Source of the DNA: Promerops cafer | Lineage: Eukaryota > Chordata > Aves > Passeriformes > Nectariniidae | Direction of reading: 5' to 3' | Assembly (NCBI GenBank): GCA_013398275.1 | Contig: VZSE01002207.1 | Location: 562,877-626,876, forward strand | DNA: 64,000 nt | Shown here: positions 1-14,200 of the stretch, piece after piece | Numbering within the stretch: the stretch's first letter is position 1 | Layout of the letters: each line of letters starts with the position of its first letter | The notes under the pieces: model-generated | Databases searched by the model: none | The model's input: the letters and a program-made list of their open reading frames with translations, nothing else | Told to the model about the DNA's origin: nothing | Program-made: the position numbers and the translations under genes

Positions 1-12
1 GTGTGTGTGTGT
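1..12. repeat. (GT)n at window edge
   Basis: Six GT units run off the left edge; the full length cannot be seen. Confidence 0.8.
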
Positions 13-3000
13 ACTTTTAAAGTAATGCTCAGATAGCATTTTTAGCACTTTAATGTCATCTGGGATAAGTGGCTGTTAAATTTCTGTTGCCTGTGTTCAA
101 CTGCTGTGCGAATGATTCCTGGTGAAGAAACTGATGATGAAACGTGAGCAATGGATAAAGTTGTTGTACTTCAATTCTGGCTTTTAAAATTATGTGAAAT
201 TAGGTCCATGTAATGTTATTGGCTTTTCTGGAGTATTTTACTGTGGTGTTTGTGATTCATTGTTTTTGTTGTGAAGACAGAGGCACCAACTTTTTTTATG
301 CTTTCTGTCCCTCATCTCAGTGTAGCAGTTGTCCCCTTAAACTGCTTTTTTCCCCCTCATTTTCAGAAGTGTCAGCTCTTAAGCAATTCTTTGACACAGA
401 AAAAAACACAAGATAGAAATTGGGAATTCTTTTGTATGCTCTTTATCAGACATGAGAGCCTTTTCCTTTAAGAGTGCCCATCAACTTCACATCACTCTTC
501 AGAGTCATTGGGAATGTGGTGATATCCAGCAGGAGATTTGACTGCCCTGATAGTGAAACAAATAAAAGTCAGTGTGCTGAAAATTTACAGTAGGTGTAAT
601 TAATCGGAGGTCAAAAGGGAAAGCTTTTGTAAAAATACTCCTGATGTTCAGGTTTGAGGTTTTGACTTAAATTTCTATAGAAATCTCAGGCTTTAACTGC
701 ACCGTTCGCATTTATAATCCTCAGATTATAAATGTCAGATGTTTTAAAGAGCTGCGTGGTACTTCCGAAGTTGTGTGTTGTGCCAGAAATGAGCTGTTTT
801 CCCACCAGGTGTGTGTGGTGAGGACACTGGAGCTGTAAAACTGCAAGGTGTGTGCGCTGTCTCTGCTTTGAGCCAACCAGCAATGAAAATGTAATTTCTT
901 TTTGTGAGTTGAATTCATCCGGGAGCAAAACAAAGCAAGAGCCACGGTCCAGTGCTGGTCAGCAGAGCGTGACTTCCAGTTCTTTGAGCTACCTGGCTCA
1001 GGCTGCCTTCAGTTCCAAACAGGGCTGGAGTTTGATAGACCAGGCAGTAGTTTGTGTTGTTTTCCTCAGAACTGTGTGTGTGATATTTAGAATTCTGCAG
1101 GCTTGGTAGTTACCTGGTGTTTCTTCCTTGAGGGGAAAACGCCTTAAGGGAAGTTGGAGGAGCTGACTGCTTATTGCTGGTGCACAGCACCAGGCTTTAG
1201 GATGTGTGATATTGGAATTCATGCCCTCACCTGCTTTGTTAGGAGCAGCGTTACGGCCAGGTGAGCTGGCTGTGCTGCTAAAATGGGGTGATTTGCTGCT
1301 CTTTATTTCCTGAGGGCTCAGACCAGGCTCCTGTCACGCCTGGTGGGGAATGCAGAGGATTAAAGATTGTCCCTGCCTCACAGGGGTCTAAGACAAGCTG
1401 TGGTTGCCTTCAGCTTCACCAGTCCAGCTGCTGCCAGGTGCCTCTGTTACACCTGTCTTAACCTTCTGCCCGTGCTGGGCTGCAGGAGCAGTGTCAAAAC
1501 TGCACTGCCGGGTGCCTGAGGGAGGGAAAATCCAGTCTTCATAGGAAGAAAGGGCAGTAGACTGGAAATGACTACATGACAGCACTTGTCATACCCAACA
1601 GGCTGCAAATGGAAAGGTTCTTGCTCGGGATGGACCTGGCCAAGCTGAATTAATCCTGGACCCATACATTAAGTGTGTGTGCAGCCGGTTTTTACAGATC
1701 AGCAAAGATTTTAGCATGAATTCCCAAAGAATCCTAATGGGGTAGGGCAGCCAGCTTCCCAAAAGCACTGCATCTGTCCCCCCTTTCTTTCCCAAGCATG
1801 AGGGGGCACATGGAAGAGATTCCAGAGCAGCTTGGGCTGTGGGCCCGGGCTGGGAGGAGAGCAGGGGGCAGTGTGCTCTGTGTGGGCAGTTTTCACACAG
1901 CTGAGGTTTGTGGCTTCCTGGATACCTCCTGATAAAACCACAGGATCTGCTGACTCCTGGAGAGTGGAGTGAAATCCAGGCAAGAAGACTCCTTTGGTAG
2001 GGAAGGTACACCCAGTGCTTGGAGATTAGTGGTCAAAAGTGCTGCTCATGTGGAGGGAAATGGAGCAGAGACAGCTGCCCAGAAGGGCTGGCACGTGGGT
2101 GGGGGGAAGGATGTGAGGTGTGTGCCAGGCTGGCACCACAGTCACCAAATCCTTTTGAGAACGTGTCTTCACCTCAGCCTGGCCAGCCCCCACTCCCCAG
2201 CATCAGCCAGGTGTGTGGCATGGACACTGCATGGAGGAGACCTATCCCAAAAATGCCATCATGGAAAGGCAGGGATGGGACCTGTCAGAGCTATTACCTC
2301 AAGGGCAGTGGAGAAAAGAGATAGGAGTATCTCCTAGGATTGCAAAATGCAGCAATACAGGGATAAATCCCTGCTGTTGCCCCAGCTGCTTACCTGGAAA
2401 ATGTTCTTTTAACCCACCCTTCCTCAAATGTGCTCAGTTAGGCTCTGAGTCAGACAAGGGAATTGAAGCATGTCCTCAATGCACTGCAGTGCTGCCATGG
2501 CCCGAGTCTGAGGCAGCCAGGCTTGGACTCATCCACATGAGAGTAAGTACTGAGAAATTTGGGAGAGCTGGGCACCTCCAGCAGGTGATTCACCTCCCAA
2601 GAATGGTATCTGAGGGAGCTGGAATGAATCACTCCCTGGAGGCACCCATCAGCCAGCAGAGGCAATAGTTTGTGCAGGAAATAAATACAAATACAAATCC
2701 GAAGTGTTGCTGAGCTGTCCGTCAGTGTGACGGCTGCTTTTTTGGATCTTGGGAGATCCATGAACAAGCCTGGATTTATTGCAGTGTTTCTTGAAAGCAG
2801 AAGCTATATTGTAATTATTTATTAATGAGATACGTATGAGTGATATCTGGATTGTAGTGGGTGTAAATTCCTTTCACAACAACCTCACGTCAAAGCAACC
2901 TCATGACTTTCATTGAAGCTACTCTTGAGTTACAGCAATGAAAGTAAAAGTGAGAGTTTAACTGGGAATGTCTGTTTCCTTTTGGAAATGTCACCAAATT

Positions 3001-4604
3001 CTAGCAATGTCAAGATTAATTTTTCAGAGGATTTTTCTTTTTAATAGATTGTTAACCTTTTGGTTTGGAGTAGAATGTATAAATTGCAAAACGATTGGAA
3101 GCGCATCTGATATAATTCATTGCAAAATTTATAGCAGAGGGGTTTTTTTATGGGATGGTGTGCAGCTTTGAATCAAATTATTTGTGTTTATCTTGCTCAG
3201 TCAGTGCTGGAGTGGTGGGAAGATGGTCTGATCCTGAGATTGGCTTGAATTGGTGTTGGATCAGGTATATCTGGGGGGGGAAAAAAGTCCTGTAGTCTGA
3301 TGCAGCAAAGGATATCCCTTTAAATGTGTGAGTCCCAAAGGTCTCACTCAGAAGTTGTCACTGAGGTGGTCTCAAAGGAGTGTTTATGTAAGCAAAAACT
3401 TAAAATAAAGTCCTGGAAGGAGACAAAGGGTTTTAAGTTCTGGTGTTGTTCCTGTCTTTGCCTGGGAAAAATTCTGTGCTGAGGGAGGAGATGTGCATCT
3501 GCTCCCCATGGGAGCTCAGTGTGTTCTGCCTCCAGAGCTCTCATGGTTAATTCTAATATTTCAACACAGCATTTGTTTTTCTATGGAGAGGCCATCAATG
3601 TTTTCTGACAGCAGAATTCAGTCCAAAACATTCCTCTCCAAATGGATGTTCTAAATATTTTTTTTGTAGGTCATTTTGTGTTGCAAAAGTTTTGACTTCA
3701 ACATAAAAAAATCATTCTTCATTTGCAGCACTCCCTTGTACATTGCTTCAAACTCTAAGTATGCTGTCATGCCCAGTAACTTTCAAATATGAGCAGCCAC
3801 TGTGTTTCAAAATGCATATTCCAGGTGCCAGTTCTACCACAGATGTTATCAAATAAGCCTCTTTCCCAGGATCTGTTCTGACACTCCCACACTGGTGCTG
3901 GTATGTTATTTTTGGTGTCAGATCAATGCAATTCCTTGTCCATGCTTTAAAAAAGGCAGTGATACATCTGTTTGACTTATGCTGCCATGAGAAAAAAATA
4001 TTTCCACGTTTTTAACTATACTTTCAATAAAATGTAGCTGGAACAAAGATTTGAACAGGAATTTGGGGTTTTTCTGGTAATTGTTTTTATATGTTTTGAG
4101 GAAAGGCCTTGATCCAGAGCAGTACAAACAGAACAGAAAAATAGAATTTGAGGAGTCCTCTGGAGTGGCCTGTACCCTCAGGGCTCTGGAAAAGGCAGTC
4201 CACAGCTTGTCTACACCCAGTAGCATGTTCACATCCTTCCTGCTAAGGTCTTTTTTTGTTTTTATTGTTGTTTTTTAATAGCTGCAGGTGTTGCACAGCA
4301 GGGTTGTTGCAGCCTGGATCCACTCTGTGCTGCTGTCCGTGGCCAGAGGCTTTAGGACGCAGCACTGGGTGCAGACCATGCACAGCACATTGGCTGGCTG
4401 GCACAAGAGCTTCCATCTCAGAGCAGGTTCTGCAGCACAAGAACATGGGGCTGATGTGCAGAAGGATGCATTTAGAGGCTTGCATTTAGCAGGGTTGCAC
4501 ACAGAGGCATCAAACTTGGAGCAGTTATTGAGGGAAGCCCCATCTCAGAGATGAGCGGTCGACCTTGGGGGTCTGGGGATGTGTGAGGAGATGCCTTTGT
4601 GCAT

Positions 4605-4643
4605 CTTATTTAGCAACCTTATTTAGCAATCTTATTTAGCAAC
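4605..4643. repeat. 13-bp tandem repeat, three copies
   Basis: cttatttagcaac, cttatttagcaat and cttatttagcaac follow one another without spacers, in SLC35F4 intron 1. Confidence 0.9.
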
Positions 4644-6679
4644 TGTTTCCCACTTAGAAAAGCCAAGGAGATGCACGTCTGGGGGGGATTTTTTGCTGTC
4701 TAACTTGGATTCCCTTCCTTTATGGATAGGCTGGAACTGCTCCTCTGGAAGGGTTATTAGGGGCAAGGATGTAGAGTGGCACATCCCTTGATCAGACACT
4801 AAGTGAATTACAGGATGTGAAATTTAAGTTCTCTTCTTTAATTCTATTGCAAGGATGGGAGGACACGTGGAAGCTGTTGAGATTCCTAGTTGTAAGCAAA
4901 GTTGCTGTCTGCTGATCTGAACTGAGGGCTGTGTACAGACACTGAAGAGATAATTGGCAGAAATTGCTGATGGATGTCACAAGTAAACCAAAACAAAAAT
5001 ATCTACTTTTTCTGCTTTCTGCTCTTGACAATAGTTAATCATAGTACAAGAGAAATGCTGTACGCCATCACTGAGTCATTTGTTTTTCATCATAATCTGA
5101 AAATCTTTTCCCCTAGGACAAAAAAAAAAAAAATACTATAACCTTCTCATCCCCTTCAAACACGAAAACTTCCAGAACAAGCAAATAATAAAAGAACAAG
5201 GCATCACTCTGAACAGACATCTGTGCATTACCAATGCACAGAGACCATTGCAGTGTTTAAATGGAGAATATTATCTCCAAATGCCTGAGACATGCTGAAA
5301 GGAATTTTCTTCACTGAACGAGAGATGCTTATTCCTCAAACCTGTGTAGCATGCTGCCAGCAAAGCGTGTGTGCTTGTTTTCTTGATTTTCTTGGCTTTA
5401 GTAAAATGGAATCATGACTTCACGTCCCTGGTCAAATTGCTGGTTCTGAACACATTAAAAGTTGGGGAGTTTGTCAGTGTGTGTGCCCAGAGCCCTGGGC
5501 TGGTTGTACTGGCGTGCTGTGGGTTTACACCAGTGCAGTGAAGGGCAGAATTTGATTTTACAGGCTGTGGCTGGGATAAAATAAGCAATGGACCTAAGTC
5601 ACTGAGGATTGATGGTGCTGCATACCCTGCTCCCAGCTGTGTGCTAACAGTAGCAAACAATCCAATTAAAGCTGTGGCTAATCCAACCTAATGGGGTTCT
5701 GTTGTAAAATGGACAGAAGCTGCTCTCTTCACCTCTCCCAGCAGCAGCTCCACTCAACCCCCTTTCCATGGGCGTCCAGTATTTCCCTGGCTGCAAAACT
5801 CACATCATCTTCTCCTTGCTGTGCACCAGTAAGAGCAGAATTCCACTGTGAGAGCTTCCAGCGCTCCCAATGGGGACGTGGCTGCTCAAGGGGAGCTCCT
5901 GCACAGGCTGTGGGACCACTGGGCTCGTGGGGTGTGAGTGAGTCCATCACCAGGGTGGGTCCTCGCTCCTGCAGGCACCACTGCAGGCTAAGAGCAACGC
6001 TGGCAATTCTTTCTCTGCAACCAATTTAGCAGGAACGTTCAACTGACGTATTTTCCACACCACACCAGACCCACTCCTACCTCCAGCCATCTGTCAAAGC
6101 CCAGTGATTGTTTCCGTGGCAGTGCAATGGAGACATCCTTTTGTCAGTGCAGAGACAATGACAGATCAGGAGCTGAGATCCTGAGGACACAGTAAAATGA
6201 GACTATTTGAATACTCAATGAGTAAAAGGAAGATTGTAGGCGCCTTGAGTGGCCTTTTGGCAAAGCTGCTCTCTCTCCTGACTATGGTGGTAGACAGAGG
6301 TGACCAGTGCTCTGCAGGGCTTTGGGAATATAACATGCAGAAGTTGTTCAGCTCATTTCCATCACCTATTTAACCATCGATTTCATTGTGTAATCAAATA
6401 AAGAGAATGTATTTTGGCGCATCCCATCAAGGCAGATGTTGCTGTCTCTAAATGAGCCAGCACTTCGTGTCAGCAATGCAGTGTTGTGAATGCACAGATG
6501 GCTTTTGGAAGGGAATTCAGTTACCTGTTTGAGAGGTTCTAAATTTCCATCAGGGCAGTTGGATACAAAAGAAAAGAAAAGGACACAATCCTAAGATGAT
6601 CTGGCCATAGAATTTAGTTCTGGGGCTGCTGTGTTGTGTTGTGTTGATTATTTAACTGGCAATCACTGGATGCAGGACC

Positions 6680-6915
6680 AGAGGGAGCAGTGTGAAGCTG
6701 TGTCAGGGGAGGTTCAGGCTGGATGTTAGGAAAAGGCTCTTCAGGCAGAGCGTGGTTGAGAAGTGGTCACAGCACCAAGCCTGACAGAGCTCAAGGAGCA
6801 TTGGGACAATGCTCTCAGGCACATGGTGGGATTCCTGGGGCTCTCCTGTGCAAGGCCAGGACTGGGACTCCATGACCCTTGCAGGTCCGTTCCAGCTCAG
6901 GGTATTCCATGATCC
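6680..6915 (+). mobile_element. CR1 LINE fragment (3' end)
   Basis: Shows the avian CR1 3' pattern: a ggggaggttcaggctggatgt-like start, an internal tgggattcctgggg variant, and the tail gactccatgacccttgcagg then ttccagctcaggg. It is a different subfamily from most copies here. It lies in SLC35F4 intron 1. Confidence 0.8.
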
Positions 6916-8020
6916 GCTTTCAGTAGCAACTGTGAGACCAGAAACATTGTCCAAATGAAATTGCATGGGTGGGTTCTTTTTATTCCAAGCGCTGCTGTCA
7001 CATGCTAAAGATGTCTTATACTTGAGGATGATCTGAAGAGAGTTGGTTTTGAACCTCAGAGTGTAATCCTTCTCTCCAAGCCCCCTGGAAAGTAGTGAAG
7101 GGATTTTTCTGGCCAAGGTGAGGACACATTTTCTGACTGTGTGAGCTGCACCTGGAAACCTGTACATGAGCAGAAAGCCACAAGTCATGTATTGCATCTT
7201 TCAGAGGGGCAAGGGAGCTGTGCATTGGTTACAGGTGGTTGGTGAAAATGCTTCTGAGGACCAGCGTATGCTGCTTCTTCCTGGCTTGAGTGGACACGAT
7301 GGCAGCAGCAGATGGGGGTCACCTCCTCCCCCAGCTGGGACTCAGAATGGTGTTAAAGAATGTGGAAAGACTGGACTTGAGTGCTATTAATCAGCTGGTT
7401 TGGGTTAGTCACAAGCATGATTACCTTGCTAAATCGAAGTACGCTGGGATATGTATATAATAATTAATGCAGGATGGGGGCAGACTTTGTTAGGGTCATG
7501 TGGAAAGCCACATGTTCCCCTTGGTGGTTTCCCTTCCATCTCCATGTGCAGAGAAACGGCCTTACTTCTTAAGCTATAAAGCATCTGCATTTTCAGGGCG
7601 AGGAAATAGATTTGCTGAAACAGATTAAGAAACTAAAAGTAATCATAAAAAAAATGGGAAAGAGCATGGATTTGTTTTTACTCAATAACGAAAAATAATC
7701 CAGGTGGATTTGGCACATTAAGATGTGCCGGATACAATAATGTAAAGTATTTTCCATTTCTCCCTTTCCTCTTTGGTCAGTCCCATTGGCAGAGTCTTGC
7801 TTTGACACTGAGTTACAAACTCCAAGGAACACTTCTAGCAGCAAGATCTGACAGTCTAGCAAGGTTTTTCTTACTTGTTTTTTTCCCAATCTCTTCCAGT
7901 AGCATTCTCTTAAGATAGCAAATGGTGCCCAAAATGTAGTTTTGTTCTCAGCCTGTGATTCATCCCTGCTAAAGCCACAAACTGTGTATGAAGTCCCCAC
8001 CCCATGCTGACATCTCTGCT

Positions 8021-8162
8021 CAGGGTGGTTGTTCAGGGCCGGGTTGGATGAGGCTTTGAGCACCCTGGTCAGGTGGAAGATGTCCCTGTCCATGGCAGGG
8101 GGTTGGAACTGGATGACGTTAAGTTCCTTTGCAACCCAGACCCTTCTATGCTTCTGTGATTC
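8021..8162 (+). mobile_element. CR1 LINE fragment (3' end)
   Basis: Carries gggttggatgaggctt, gtccctgtccatggcagg and the tail cttctatgcttctgtgatt, all typical of the CR1 3' end. In SLC35F4 intron 1. Confidence 0.85.
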
Positions 8163-11063
8163 CCTGTATGGAAGTTCAGTGGGAAATGCTGCTCTTGATC
8201 CCTCCGAGTTTGGAGGGACCTAGCGGATCCCTGCTCGGTAGCTGAGAGTTGTGGAGTGAGACAAAGAACCAGAGTTCCATGAGCTCTGCCTTCCCTGCCT
8301 CTCCCGTGGGACACCACTGCCCGCCTGGGAGGTTTCACTGCTCAGCTGTGCAAATGGTGATTTGCTGTCCCTGCTGCTGGCTCCAGGTTTGGGAAGTGAG
8401 CCCAGCATTTATCTCTTCACCTCTCCTATCAACAGATACCCTTAAAATATGTTCAGATTGAGCAGCATGAGGTGTCCCAGGCTTTCTAGCTGTAACAATG
8501 AAATATTGATAAATGGCTGCACTGTCTGATTGCTTCAGGTATAAGGGAAGAAGAGTTCAGTAAATCAAGCAGTGACTTTCGATTTAATGCAATCTCTTGA
8601 ATTACAGTTTTGGTCTCACCTGCTGGGTTTGTCAATGCACAGGAGAAGATTCATTCTTCTCTGTTGTATCAGATACAAATAACTCAGAGCTCTTTTTGCA
8701 CGTGAGGAAAAATAAACTTCCATCAAATTTTGGTTGCATGTCACCTGCTAGACTTCTGCTGAGTATAATGTGAATATTGTTCTGAAATGAATCTGAATTG
8801 AGACATAACATGTGTCTTTCAACATAATGAAATCTCTTTAAATTATGAATATCAAAATGAGGAATCATTTGGAGCCAGCCACCTCAGTGGCTTCTTCTCC
8901 AAGGACAGGCAGCCAGCAAACGCTTCCTGAAAATAAAACCTCTTTAAGTTGTGGACCTGAAAAATCAGAAATGCCTTTTTGAACATTTTGCCCCAAAAGT
9001 AGTGATTGGCTTAACCTCATGGAGGCTGGGACCAATTTTCAGATGACAAATGAAGGTGAAACTTGCAAAAGTAACTTGCAAGATGTTTACTAAGTCTTAT
9101 GAAGTAGGTGATGTTATTCTTGTTTGACCAGTGGGAGAGGTAGCTCTTGGAGTTTTGAAATGAGTGGAACAAAGTCATGCAGGGAGTTGTATGGCTGCTA
9201 GATCACTGTTTCCTCCATTAAAAAGTAAATTTGTGAAGGTGAACAGCTTTTTAAAGGTCTGAAAATATCTGGTAGGCTCTAGAAAGCTCTTTAGAAAGTA
9301 ATGCTCATCAAAAATTGAGGAGAGACAACAAAGTACTCAGCTTGCTTCTCATCATGCAAATCTTAACTTTTCAAAGTGGGTTTGTGTGTCTGCTGTCTTA
9401 GAGTGTGGGTTGTTTACTGCATTGATTGGGTTTGTAGGACTTCATCATCAGTTGGAATCTAAACTTGGGTGCCCCCCTTGAGTCAGAGTTGCCTCATAAT
9501 GGACAGAGAAGAAAGGGAAGAGCATCTTGAGAAAGATCATCTGGAGGGGGTCAGCTGCTGGTTCAGTCACTTGTCTACTTGGGTAAAAAGTAACCTTTCA
9601 GGCTCTAAATAGGCTGAGAGATTATCTTTTTTTTCTGTATAATTCTGTATTTTATACATCGGTCTTTGTTAGACTTGGTGAACCCAACACACCTTTAAAT
9701 CCATGGAAGATTTCATGAACCCACTGGCAAGAGTCCTATCTCAATTCTTGAGTCATGGATACAGCACTTGCTTTGGAATATACTTTCAAGTAGTAGTTGG
9801 GTTTAATGTGTTTTGCACAAAGTGCACTGGAATGGCTCGTGTTGAAACAAAGAATGTTCCCCTCTGGGATTTCTGCCACAGTTGTTGCACATGTGGCACT
9901 TTACACATGGGGTTTGTGTCTGTTTTTGTATTCTTTTCAATATGAAGTAGTTGGGATTATCTTATTAAATTCTTCCAAGTCATGGCAAGGTCAGTGGCTG
10001 CTCTGGGTATGGGTATCTTCCTCAAGTTTAGGTGAGATGTTCACCAGTTGAAGTAGCAGCTGCAAAACAAGCAGTGGGTGATCTCAGCTGGCCATGAACA
10101 CACATTTATATCTACCAGAATGGCCTGTCATCCTGACTATCTGCTGGAGAAGAAGACTCTCTTGTGCTGCTCGTGTGTTGACCTCTTACAGAGACACCTT
10201 CAGTAAATTTGGAAGTCCATTCACAATCCATCACCAGTCACACTGATTGATTCTAGCACTGCACTCCTTGCTGTTGATTCCTGATTCTTAATCCAGCCCT
10301 TCATGCTCTTACTCATTAAATATGGTTTCCTACTCACTGGAAAATTTTTCATCTGGTACCACTGGCATTTCTGGGACCTGGGTCTTCTCTGCCACCTCAT
10401 GCCTCTGTCCAGCCTCCGTGTGAAATGTCTCATCTTGGAGTTGTCTGCACATAGCAGAGGAAGAGAAAGCAACTTCTCTGAAGATGTGGAGATTCTGATT
10501 TGATGTCTGTAAACACTTAAAATTGGCATCTTCAGTCCTGTAGTAGAAATCTTCATCCAAAAGACCTGTGAGTGACTTCGTTCTGTACAAGAATCTCAAG
10601 GATCATTCTGGAGGATGGAAAGAGGAAGCTCTCCTCTAGAGAGGCTCCCAGCACTGAGGGAGGCAGTGGTTCCTCAGCCCTCCTTCCCACCCTGAGGGGG
10701 AATGGTGACCTCTCCTGTGGCCTGATTCAGTGTCAGTGCTCAGGAAGGGGCCCACGTGAGTACAAATCCCTTTGACTGTGCAGGCCCTGCGGACGGAGCC
10801 GTGGGGCTGAGAACACACTGCAGCATGGGGCTCGCATTTCTTCAGGGGGAAGACTGGTTTTCATGCAGCACCTTTTTATCTATAAGGGGGGAGAGAGTTA
10901 AGTATTTATTTACTCACTTATTTGCTTTATCCTGAGCAGAGCTGAAACCTGCATTTCTGCCGTGCGCCTCCTTTTGTATGCATTTCACTGCCAGCCTGTT
11001 TGAAAGCCCCGCGTTCCTCCAGGGACTTTCCAGACAAAACTGATGCAAACTCTTTCTTCTCAG

Positions 11064-11252
11064 GTGCCTCACGATCATCTGTCATCCAATGCAAGCCAGG
11101 AGGCAACTGCCCCAGCAGACACAGAGGCATGACTAGGCAGCTCTCCCCTCTATCTGTTGCTGAAGATTCTGCTGCTCCCATTCTTGAGCTGCAGAATCGA
11201 AGTCCCTCGGGAATCTGTCGGCACAGCAGAGTCGAGAGGCAGAGCAGATCAG
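11064..11252 (+). CDS. SLC35F4: SLC35F4 coding exon 2 (N-terminal cytosolic segment)
   Basis: The acceptor ends in ttcttctcag just before 11064 and the donor gtagga starts at 11253. The exon is symmetrical (phase 1 in, phase 1 out, 189 nt). It encodes a polar, serine- and arginine-rich stretch with no membrane helix, containing SPLSVAEDS and ILELQNRSPSGIC. The last split codon (G) joins the GA that opens the exon at 15230 to make Gly, reading SRSG then EEGTQ. I identify it from this phase fit, its place before the first helix, and partial recall of the human SLC35F4 N-terminus. It ranks below the other exons because the segment is not in a conserved domain. Confidence 0.82.
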
Positions 11253-14200
11253 GTAGGAACCACAGCCGCACTCCCGGCGCCACCGCGTGCCTGCCGGAGG
11301 CCTCCTCCCTCTGTCTCCTGCAGAGGTGGGGCAGGGCCCGAGCATGCTGAGGTTTGGTTTGCCACGTGCAGGTCCTTCCCGAGCCCGGGGGTGAGGCGGG
11401 AAGGTGGCACGGACGGGAGGAGAAGCCTGGGATTCGCAGGGACGTGACGTGCGTTAGGTGCCCGGCACAGCGTGAGGCACGGAAGATCCTCGGAGCTGGT
11501 TAAGCCCAGCACACGGTTAGGTTTCACAGAGTGGTTGTGTCTCCTCAGCTTCAGCCTGGCCACACACCAGGGCTCTTAGGAGTTCCTTCTCAAAGACAGT
11601 GATGACCTCAGCTCACGCCACGGATGGTCTGATGAAGAGGAAGAGAAGGAGCAGCAGGTGGAAGGATTTCTAGGGAAGACTATTACAGCTCAGATCATCG
11701 ATCAGCTGCTCGTCAGGGCTTCCATCACCCACTTCACTGCAGAAGTTTAGCTCAAATGAACCCGTAGGTGTGGTGAACACTGACCTCTCCACCATGGTGT
11801 CCATCCAGCAGCTGCGGGGATGGGATGGGAGCAGTTACAATGTGCAGCCACAGGCTTGTGAGTCTGCTAAACCACACTGTTGAGGAGGAGAGACTTTAAA
11901 TGAGTGAAATAATTTAACTGTCCAAGCTTTTTGGAAGGAAATTATTTAATTGCCCAAGCTCTCTGGAAGACTGCCTGTGTAGATCCTGTGAGCAAAAAGG
12001 GAGGAAGAACAGGTTGGATCTCCCTTGCACACTGGACCTGGGGGAGCTGAACCTTCCTCTTGTCACTTGACCGCCGATGGCAGCAAGAGTCACCCATTTC
12101 CTCCTTGTGCTGGAAAACAGAGGGATCTCGTACTCCAGGAGTACCCTCTTGATGGAAAGCCTCAGAAGAGTATTGGAAGTGATCATTGCTGCAAGGAGTT
12201 GATGCAGCATCTTGCAGTTGAGATCATAGCTAAGATATCAGAAAACCAAATCTCATTTTTCCAGATATCAGGCTGAAATAACTGTCCATGGTGGCACTAA
12301 GGTACATCCAAATTCATAATCCATCTTCTCCAAGAAAGGGCTCTAGGCCACTTGAGTAGTGTCTGGACGTTATACTCTTCTAAACACTTACTTTGCATTT
12401 ATTAATTTCACTTCTGATCCTGATCTTCCTATCCTCATCAGAGAAGCGTAACTAGGACTGACCCAATAGGTAAACAAATACAAAGAGTATAATTTTCTAG
12501 GGTCTAGTTGCCAAATAGCCAGAAGAGTTCTGATGAAAAGCTGTAGGTTTTGATTTTCCTCATCTCACTCTTCTGAACACGGCAAGCAAAAGGCTCTTCT
12601 GTGACCATCTTGTCAGTAAGAATTGCCCTGTGGACCAAAGGGCCACGCAGGGGTGTTTCTGCTCACTGCCTCCCACACAGTTTGCCATTGGCCAGTGCCA
12701 TCTCCCTGTGTCACCTGCAGAGTGATCTGCATTCTTACCTGTCCTTTCAGCCTTCTTTCTGTGCTCTTCCCAGGATGAGTCTCGTGGTTTGTTCCAGTCC
12801 CATCCAAATGCAGACCCCAAGGATTTCTGCTACCTTGCCAGTTGTGAAATGCTGTTTCCCAGCCACTTTGGCTGATCAGTTTGTTTTCTCCTCATTATCA
12901 TCTGGTGTCTAAACACAAGTGCTTGCTCCACCCCCAGCTTCATGACTTGGAAATCCCTAAACCTCTTTAATAGGAACCATGTGCCTGCTCACCTTGCGGC
13001 TTCGAGTTCAAGCCCTGAATATATTATTTTGAAATACATTTCTTATCTTATCCTTTTGATTCTTTGGCCAGGAATTAGGTGTGCACATTCCATGGGTTTT
13101 GAAAGCAGCTGTCAAGCTACTCTGTCACGGGGATCAATCACAATTTCACTTAAGTTAATTGCAAATATCTGGTCTAGAGTTAAGTGCCTCCAGTGAGCTT
13201 AGATGTGGATAGATGTAGATATATGAGGATGGAATCCTCTCCCCTCTCACCATGCCTTTCCATTATCATTAAATATAAAGGGGCCCCAGACACCACGTTT
13301 ATCCTGAATACACAGTTATTTGCTAACTACATCACAGGGGATGAATCCCACTGATTAAACACTTACAGCAGCTCCCCACTGTGCATTTATTCGGGCTAAA
13401 ACTTACACAGGTCTTTAAATCCAAGGTAGGTCTTGCAACAAGTGTGTCTTTCTGTGCCTTTCCCTGACATTCAGGCCTGGGACTGCAACATCCAAACCAA
13501 ATGGTGATGGTGGTGTCATGCATAGTAGCAGCAATTGCATCATTACTTTATAATTGAAAAATTGAAAGCATGGCTAAAAGTGCTTTATTCTTCTATCATT
13601 GTGTGATTATTTTAAGTGGTGGCTGAAAAAGGATTAATTGCATGGTAGTTTTCCTTAGCAGGAAGACCTGCAAGTTGATGCTACTATAATATACTCTTTT
13701 TAAGCCATTTTAACTTGCAAATAAACTGTAATTTACCTTTCAATAGATGTCAGTCATTATTAGTACCATAAAAATATCTCCTGTCTCTCAGCAGCCAAGG
13801 AGAATGCTAAAAGGATGCTTGCCTTTTCAGACCCATGGTTGATTATCCTCTGCATGTTTTTAATAAACCTGTAATTTTATTTAAATTCTTGATTTACCAC
13901 TAGGCAATGGAGCCACTGAATACAGATTATTTTTAGGAAAAAACCACATCATGCAATTAAAACTACAAAAAGCTCCATGTCCTAGTTAGGAAAATTCTTA
14001 ATTCCAAATGCACTCCCTGCTGTGATAAATCATTTTTAATGTGCAATGTTGGTTTACAGTAATAGCTTGGAACCCCAGTTTGATATTTCTTTATGGCTAA
14101 TGTAGCAAAAACAATATCAAAGGAAACTAAACCTGAGTGTGTAAGGATACCTCTGTCACATAAAAGTTGAATATAGGACAGTGTATGCTCTCAGTGCATC

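Larger units (their letters stand above)
1..11063 (+). other. SLC35F4: SLC35F4 intron 1, 3' part
   Basis: Noncoding as far as I can see. It holds two CR1 copies (6680, 8021), the 13-bp tandem repeat at 4605 and a poly-A run at 5120-5132. Open frames here are short, overlap on both strands and do not resemble known proteins. The intron starts left of the window. Confidence 0.75.

Noticed and set aside
12990..13020. B-box-like gttcaagcc, considered as a tRNA gene or tRNA-derived SINE
   Set aside because: No A box at the right distance and no cloverleaf or SINE body.
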